Part shown: positions 59,388 to 64,000 of the stretch, piece after piece | Position numbering within the stretch: the stretch's first letter is position 1 | How the letters are laid out: every line of letters starts with the position of its first letter | Assembly: GCA_035623275.1 (NCBI GenBank) | Contig: DASPTT010000166.1 | Coordinates: forward strand, 13,242 to 77,241 | Length of the DNA stretch: 64,000 nucleotides | Source of the DNA: DASPTT01 sp035623275 | GTDB lineage: Bacteria; Actinomycetota; Acidimicrobiia; Acidimicrobiales; UBA8190 | Direction of reading: 5' to 3' | Translations under genes and position numbers: made by a program | The notes under the pieces: model-generated | Seen by the model: the letters and a program-made list of their open reading frames with translations, nothing else | Told to the model about the DNA's origin: nothing | Database searches by the model: none

Positions 59388-59393
59388 TAGTGT
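59388..59393 (+). promoter_or_regulatory. -10 box TAGTGT of the phosphodiesterase gene (leaderless)
   Basis: TAGTGT, six bases, ATG at 59400. Both divergent genes in this 90-base gap show the same layout. Confidence 0.6.
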
Positions 59394-59399
59394 GCCGCG

Positions 59400-60581
59400 A
59401 TGCCGCGTACCGACCTCGCGCCCGCCGTCGGGGCCGCCCCCGCCGGAGGGGACCGCTCGCCGCAGCCGGTGCTGCCCCACTACGGCGAGGACTGCCTCGA
59501 CGCCGTGGTCCCCGCACTGCTGGCCCGGCACGGCGAGACCCCGCCGTGGGTCCCGGCGCCCGTGCGCGGCGCGCGCCAGGTGGTCCTCCTCGTCCTCGAC
59601 GGGTTCGGCTGGGAGTATCTGCAGGCGTCCGCGGCGGGCGTGCCCACGCTCGCCTCGGGCACGGGCGGCCCGATCACGTCCGTCGCCCCCAGCACCACCG
59701 CGACCGCGCTCACGTCATTGGCCACGGGGACGCCGCCGGCGGCGCACGGGGTGATCGGGTACCGGATGGCCCTGGACGTGCCCGGCGCACCTGCGGACGG
59801 ACGCGAGGTCATGAACGTGCTGCGGTGGCGCAGCGAGAGCGGCGACCTGCGCCGGCGCGTGCCGGCGGACCGCTTCCAGGCCATCCCCGCGTTCGGGGGC
59901 CGGCGGGTGCCGGCGGTGACTCGCCGGGAGTTCGCGTCGACCGGCTTCTCGGCCGCGCACCTCGCGGGCTCGAGGATGGTGGGCTGGTCGGTGCCGTCGA
60001 CACTGGTCGTCGAGACGCGTCGACTGCTTCGCGAGGGCGAGTCCTTCGTCTACGTCTACTACGACGGCCTCGACAAGGTCGCGCACGAGTACGGGCTCGG
60101 CGAGCACTACGCCGAGGAGCTGCGGACCGTCGACCGCTTGGTGGCGGACCTCCTGGACACGCTCGTCCCGGGGTCCGCCCTGGCCGTCACGTCCGACCAC
60201 GGGCAGGTCGAAGTGGGCGCCGCGGCCCGCCTGCCCGGGCCCGAACTGCTCCGGGGCGTGTCGATGTTGTCGGGGGAAGGGCGCTTCCGCTGGCTCCACG
60301 TCCGCCCCGGCGCCCGCGAGGACGTCGTGGCCGCGGCGTGCGAGCTCCACGGGGAGGAGGCCTGGGTCCTGGCCCGGGAGGAGATCGTGGACGCCGGCTG
60401 GTTCGGCGGACCGCTTCCCCCGCACGTCGAGGCCCGCCTCGGGGACGTCGCGCTGGTGGCCCACGCGCCAGTCGCCTTCCTGGACCCGGCCGACACGGGC
60501 GAGACGCGCCTGCTCGCCCGGCACGGTTCGCTGACCCCGACCGAGATGTGGGTACCGTTCGTCGCGTGGAGCGCGCCGTGA
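59400..60581 (+). CDS. Alkaline-phosphatase-superfamily phosphodiesterase
   Basis: 393 residues of the type I phosphodiesterase/nucleotide pyrophosphatase group. Metal and nucleophile residues: D67 (LVLDGFGW), Thr in APSTTATAL (near 98), D and H in YYDGLDKVAHEYG, DH in TSDHGQVEVG, and a C-terminal His in ARHGSLTP. No signal peptide, so it is cytosolic or at least not classically exported. Substrate unknown. The stop codon lies in a 22-base tandem repeat. Confidence 0.87.
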   Translation: MPRTDLAPAVGAAPAGGDRSPQPVLPHYGEDCLDAVVPALLARHGETPPWVPAPVRGARQVVLLVLDGFGWEYLQASAAGVPTLASGTGGPITSVAPSTTATALTSLATGTPPAAHGVIGYRMALDVPGAPADGREVMNVLRWRSESGDLRRRVPADRFQAIPAFGGRRVPAVTRREFASTGFSAAHLAGSRMVGWSVPSTLVVETRRLLREGESFVYVYYDGLDKVAHEYGLGEHYAEELRTVDRLVADLLDTLVPGSALAVTSDHGQVEVGAAARLPGPELLRGVSMLSGEGRFRWLHVRPGAREDVVAAACELHGEEAWVLAREEIVDAGWFGGPLPPHVEARLGDVALVAHAPVAFLDPADTGETRLLARHGSLTPTEMWVPFVAWSAP

Positions 60582-60619
60582 GGTGCCGTGGAGCGCGCCG
60601 TGAGGTGCCGTGGAGCGCG
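60566..60619 (+). repeat. 22-base tandem repeat spanning the phosphodiesterase stop codon
   Basis: Exact copies at 60566-60587 and 60588-60609, plus the first ten bases again at 60610-60619. The first copy contains the end of the gene and its TGA. Confidence 0.95.
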
Positions 60620-60639
60620 GTGTTTGCAAGGATCGGGGC

Positions 60640-61182
60640 ATGAACGAGGAGCATGAGGGACCGGCGTCGTCGGAGCAGACGGAGGCTGTGCTCCTCGAGC
60701 CCGGCGAGCGGCCCTCGGGCCTCGTGATCCCCGGCGGCCGCCCGGCGGAGCCCGAGGAGGCGGTCGAGGACGTGTCGGAGTCGGTGGAGCAGCCGGCAAA
60801 GGTCATGCGCATCGGCTCCATGGTCAAGCAGCTGCTCGACGAGGTCCGCAGCGCCCCACTCGACGAGGCCAGCCGGACCCGGTTGCGCGAGATCTACGAG
60901 CAGTCCATCCGGGAGCTGGCCGGCGCGCTCAGCCCGGACCTGGCCGAGGAGCTCGACCGGATGGCCCTGCCCTTCGACTCGTCGTCGCCCTCGGACGCCG
61001 AGCTTCGCATCGCCCAGGCCCAGCTCGTGGGCTGGCTCGAGGGGCTCTTCCACGGCATCCAGGCGACGCTGCTCGCCCAGCAGATGGCGGCCCGGGCCCA
61101 GCTCGAGGAGATGCGTCAGCGGGGCTTGCCGTCCGCGGTGGAGCCCGAGAGCCCGGGGGCGCGTCCGGGCACGTACCTCTGA
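60640..61182 (+). CDS. bpa: Bacterial proteasome activator (Bpa/PafE)
   Basis: 180 residues. A disordered acidic N-terminus (1-55) precedes a four-helix bundle (about 56-162, with RIGSMVKQLLDEVRSAPLDE and QLVGWLEGLFHGIQATL). The C-terminus is GTYL, a variant of the GQYL tail that Bpa inserts into the 20S proteasome ring. Bpa opens the actinobacterial proteasome without ATP. This implies proteasome genes elsewhere in the genome. ATG 60640 with AGGA upstream. Confidence 0.93.
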   Translation: MNEEHEGPASSEQTEAVLLEPGERPSGLVIPGGRPAEPEEAVEDVSESVEQPAKVMRIGSMVKQLLDEVRSAPLDEASRTRLREIYEQSIRELAGALSPDLAEELDRMALPFDSSSPSDAELRIAQAQLVGWLEGLFHGIQATLLAQQMAARAQLEEMRQRGLPSAVEPESPGARPGTYL

Positions 61183-61193
61183 CCCCCCGGGTG

Positions 61194-61199
61194 TATCGT
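61194..61199 (+). promoter_or_regulatory. Possible -10 box upstream of dnaE
   Basis: TATCGT, matching the -10 hexamers of ftsZ and the DksA-like gene. No clear -35 box. It would give a leader of about 125 bases. Confidence 0.35.
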
Positions 61200-61217
61200 C
61201 GAACAACACGGCTGTAG

Positions 61218-61239
61218 TTCTCCACACCCCTGTGGACGA
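61218..61239. promoter_or_regulatory. Facing DnaA-box-like sites / small hairpin before dnaE
   Basis: TTCTCCACA, four C, TGTGGACGA. Each resembles the DnaA box TTATCCACA or TTGTCCACA, and together they form a 6-bp stem. DnaA site, terminator of bpa, or chance. Confidence 0.3.
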
Positions 61240-61329
61240 CGGGGGGCCGGGGACGGGCCGGGTGGTGCTGACCAGGGACGGCGCCTGACAACCGAGAGAT
61301 CCGTCACGCCGAGGAGAAGCGACGGCGAC

Positions 61330-64000
61330 ATGGCCGCCACACGATCGTTCGCCCACCTGCACACCCACACCGAGTACTCCATGCTCGACGGCGCCGCCCG
61401 GCTGACGGAGCTGGTGGACGCGGCGGCGGCCGACGGCCAGCCGGCGCTGGCGATCACCGACCACGGCAACATGTACGGAGTCCTCGACTTCTTCGCCCTG
61501 TGCCGAGCGAAGGGCATCAACCCGATCATCGGCACCGAGGCCTACATGGCCGGCGAGTCCCGCCACGAGCGACCCGTGCGCCGCGGCAAGGTCGACGACA
61601 CCGGCGGCGACGTGGAGGGGGGTCAGAAGCTCTACTACCACCTGACGCTCCTGGCCGAGTCGACCGAGGGGTACCGCAACCTCATGCGGCTGTCGTCGGA
61701 CGCGTACCTCCAGGGCTACTACATGAAGCCCCGCGTCGACTGGGAGATGCTCGAGCAGAACCACACCGGATTGATCGCCACTACCGGATGCCTGGGCGGC
61801 GTGGTGCTCCAGGCCCTGCTCGCCGGCGACGACGAACGCGCCTACAAGCTCGCCGGCCGGCTCCAGGACATCTTCGGCCCCGAGCACCTCTTCGTCGAGC
61901 TCCAGGACCACGGGCTCGTCGAGCAGCGGCGGACGAACCCCGGTCTGGTGTCCATCGCCCGGCGGCTCAACGCGCCCCTCGTGGCCACCAACGACTCGCA
62001 CTACACCCACCGCCAGGACGCCGTGGCCCACGACGCGCTGCTGTGCGTCCAGACGGGGGCGCGCCTGAGCGACCCCAACCGCTTCAAGTTCGACGGCGAG
62101 GAGCACTACCTGAAGTCGGCCGACGAGATGCGCACCGTCTTCGCCGAGCTGCCCGAGGCCTGTGACAACACGCTCCTCGTCGCCGAGCGGGCGCACGTCG
62201 AGATCGAGTTCGGGGTGAACGCCCTGCCCGAATTCCCCGTGCCCGGGGAGTTCGTCGGCGTGTCCTACGAGCAGCGGGCGGACGCCTACCTGCGCCACCT
62301 CGCGCTGGAGGGCGCGCGCGGCCGCTACGGCGCGCCGCTGCCGGGCACGGTGCAGGCGCGACTGGACTACGAGCTCGGCGTCATCTCCAACATGGGGTTC
62401 TCGGCGTATTTCCTCGTGGTGTGGGACCTGATCCGCCACGCGCGCACGACCGGGATCCGCGTCGGCCCGGGCCGGGGATCGGCCGCCGGATGCTGCGTCG
62501 CGTACTGCCTGGAGATCGTCGACCTCGACCCGATCCGCTACGACTTGCTCTTCGAGCGGTTCCTCAACCCCGGGCGCAAGCAGATGCCCGACATCGACAT
62601 GGACTTCGACGAGCGCTACCGGGGCGAGATGATCCGCTACGCGGCCGAGCGCTATGGCGACGACCGGGTAGCGCAGATCGTCACCTTCTCGACGATCAAG
62701 GCTCGGGCCGCCGTGCGCGACGCCGCCCGGGTCCTCGGGCACGACTACGGCGTGGGCGACCGGATCGCAAAGGCGATGCCCCCGCTCATCATGGGACGCG
62801 ACACGCCGCTGGCGGCCTGCCTCGACAAGGTCGAAGGTCACGAGGACGGCTACGTGGCCGCACAGTCGCTGCGCGAGATGTACGACACCGACGACGTCGC
62901 CCGCCAGGTCATCGACGTGGCCAAGGGTCTCGAAGGACTGCGCCGACAGGACGGCATCCATGCCGCCGCCGTCGTGATCACCAAGGACCCGCTCACCACG
63001 TACCTGCCCATCCAGCGCAAGCCCGAGAGCGGCACCGACCCCGCGCTCGCCCCCATCGTCACCCAGTACGAGATGCACGGGGTGGAGGAGCTCGGCCTGC
63101 TCAAGATGGACTTCCTGGGGCTGCGGAACCTGTCGGTCATCGAGCGGGCCCTCGACCTGATCGAGCGCACGACCGGGGAGCGGCCCGACATCGACGCGAT
63201 CCCCCTCGACGACGAGCCCACCTTCGCCATGCTCCGCAAGGGCGACTCGATCGGCGTGTTCCAGCTCGAGGGCGGGCCGATGCGCTCGCTCATGCGCTCG
63301 CTCGCCCCGACGTCGTTCGACGACGTCGCCGCCCTGGTGGCGCTGTACCGCCCGGGGCCGATGGCGGCCAACATGCACAAGGACTACGCCGACCGCAAGA
63401 ACGGCCGGCAAGCGGTGACGTACCTCCACCCCGACCTGGAGCCCATCTTGGCCGACACCTACGGCCTCATGATCTACCAGGAGTCGGTGATGCGGGTCGC
63501 GCAGAGGTTCGCGGGCTACACGTTGGAGGAGAGTGACAACCTCAGGAAGGCAGCGGGGAAGAAGATCCGCTCCGTCATGCAGGCCGAGCGCGAGAAGTTC
63601 GTGGCCGGTTGCGTGGCGCAGGGCTACGGAGACACGCTCGGGACGAAGCTCTTCGACATCATCGAGCCCTTCGCCGACTACGCCTTCAACAAATCGCACT
63701 CCTACGGCTACGGGCTCGTCGCGTACCAGACGGCGTGGCTCAAGGCCCACTGCCCGGTGGAGTACCTCGCCGCGCTGCTGACGTCGGTCAAGGACGACAA
63801 GGACCGCACCGCCGTCTACCTCGGCGAGTGCCGGGCACAGGGCATCGAGGTGCTCGTCCCCGACGTCAACCGCTCGGCGGCGGAGTTCACGCCCCTGGTG
63901 GGCGAGGACGGTCGCCGGCGCATCGTCTTCGGCCTGGCGGCGGTGCGCAACGTGGGCGAGAGCCTGGTAGAGCGCATCGTTGAGAAACGGGGCGCCGACG
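61330..64000 (+). CDS. dnaE: DNA polymerase III alpha subunit, N-terminal 890 residues
   Basis: Replicative DnaE1-type polymerase, cut by the window end. The PHP domain starts at once (HLHTHTEYSMLDG, residues 9-21), with further metal residues (ITDHGN, NDSHY), typical of actinobacterial DnaE1 where PHP proofreads. The C-family active site has D421 and D423 (PDIDMDF) and D595 (LKMDFLGL). FNKSHSYGYGLVAYQTAW is conserved. The length and intact PHP favour DnaE1 over DnaE2. ATG 61330; GAGGAG is 14 bases upstream, so the ribosome site is weak. Confidence 0.95.
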   Translation, partial: MAATRSFAHLHTHTEYSMLDGAARLTELVDAAAADGQPALAITDHGNMYGVLDFFALCRAKGINPIIGTEAYMAGESRHERPVRRGKVDDTGGDVEGGQKLYYHLTLLAESTEGYRNLMRLSSDAYLQGYYMKPRVDWEMLEQNHTGLIATTGCLGGVVLQALLAGDDERAYKLAGRLQDIFGPEHLFVELQDHGLVEQRRTNPGLVSIARRLNAPLVATNDSHYTHRQDAVAHDALLCVQTGARLSDPNRFKFDGEEHYLKSADEMRTVFAELPEACDNTLLVAERAHVEIEFGVNALPEFPVPGEFVGVSYEQRADAYLRHLALEGARGRYGAPLPGTVQARLDYELGVISNMGFSAYFLVVWDLIRHARTTGIRVGPGRGSAAGCCVAYCLEIVDLDPIRYDLLFERFLNPGRKQMPDIDMDFDERYRGEMIRYAAERYGDDRVAQIVTFSTIKARAAVRDAARVLGHDYGVGDRIAKAMPPLIMGRDTPLAACLDKVEGHEDGYVAAQSLREMYDTDDVARQVIDVAKGLEGLRRQDGIHAAAVVITKDPLTTYLPIQRKPESGTDPALAPIVTQYEMHGVEELGLLKMDFLGLRNLSVIERALDLIERTTGERPDIDAIPLDDEPTFAMLRKGDSIGVFQLEGGPMRSLMRSLAPTSFDDVAALVALYRPGPMAANMHKDYADRKNGRQAVTYLHPDLEPILADTYGLMIYQESVMRVAQRFAGYTLEESDNLRKAAGKKIRSVMQAEREKFVAGCVAQGYGDTLGTKLFDIIEPFADYAFNKSHSYGYGLVAYQTAWLKAHCPVEYLAALLTSVKDDKDRTAVYLGECRAQGIEVLVPDVNRSAAEFTPLVGEDGRRRIVFGLAAVRNVGESLVERIVEKRGAD

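Noticed and set aside
61200..61222. CGAAC...GTTC before dnaE as a LexA box
   Set aside because: The half-sites are too far apart for the 4-base spacing of the boxes beside lexA.
1..64000. tRNA, rRNA, prophage, insertion sequences, genomic island
   Set aside because: No TPsiC-like/acceptor pairs, transposase, integrase or compositional break was noticed by eye. A tRNAscan and IS search would settle it.

Overview
The window is a 64 kb piece of a very GC-rich bacterial chromosome, densely coded, with GTG starts and 4-base stop/start overlaps throughout. Gene content and order are those of an actinomycete: pnp-M16 protease-dapB, dapA-rnj-ftsK, miaB-miaA-dapF-hflX, lexA divergent from a LysM gene with nrdR, a division/cell-wall (dcw) cluster running into sepF-yggT-divIVA-ileS without ftsA, DUF3040, and a bacterial proteasome activator. 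An E. coli-type DapD, the missing murF and several divergent family members suggest a deep branch of Actinomycetota, possibly Acidimicrobiia. That placement is inference. I saw no prophage, insertion sequence, CRISPR array, rRNA or tRNA gene.

Layout. 1-10.6 kb: the 3' end of pnp, an M16 peptidase, dapB, a TetR regulator, a PhnB-like protein, an SDR, a lipoprotein with the copper ligands of PHM/DBM monooxygenases, a second TetR with a ferritin-like di-iron protein, dapA and RNase J. 10.7-23.5 kb: ftsK, a D,D-carboxypeptidase, thrB, miaB, miaA, dapF, hflX, dapC, dapD, dapE. With dapA and dapB this covers the succinylase route to DAP and lysine apart from shared upstream steps. 23.5-30.5 kb: lexA and a SOS control region, LysM protein, nrdR, PIG-L deacetylase, dinB, DUF3040, ROK kinase, a small conserved-looking protein, HNH nuclease and a lipoate-ligase-like protein. 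30.5-32 kb (minus strand): TSUP exporter, DUF1634 protein and a 48-residue protein. 32-50.4 kb: mraZ-rsmH-ftsL-ftsI-murE-mraY-murD-ftsW-murG-murC-murB-ftsQ-ftsZ-pgeF-yggS-sepF-yggT-divIVA. 50.5-64 kb: ileS, DksA-like protein, lspA, rluD-type synthase, a sigma factor, a phosphatase, a pore-like membrane protein, an Rrf2 regulator, an AP-superfamily phosphodiesterase, bpa and the first 890 codons of dnaE.

How it works together. Most genes serve lysine/DAP supply, peptidoglycan precursor synthesis, septation, and the SOS response that restrains division (LexA, a ChiZ-like LysM protein, DinB). The clearest general signal is promoter layout. At least fifteen genes have a TANNNT -10 box exactly 6-8 bases before the start codon, which predicts leaderless mRNAs. 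Other genes have long leaders with structure: a stem that would bury the rsmH ribosome binding site, short upstream ORFs ending on the start codons of ftsZ, the LysM gene and the DksA-like gene, and five LexA boxes between lexA and the LysM gene. Protein oddities include a Ser in place of a catalytic Cys in DapF, an acidic insert in the FtsK motor, a Zn-site Cys lost from the DksA-like protein, and a probable CTG start for ftsQ.
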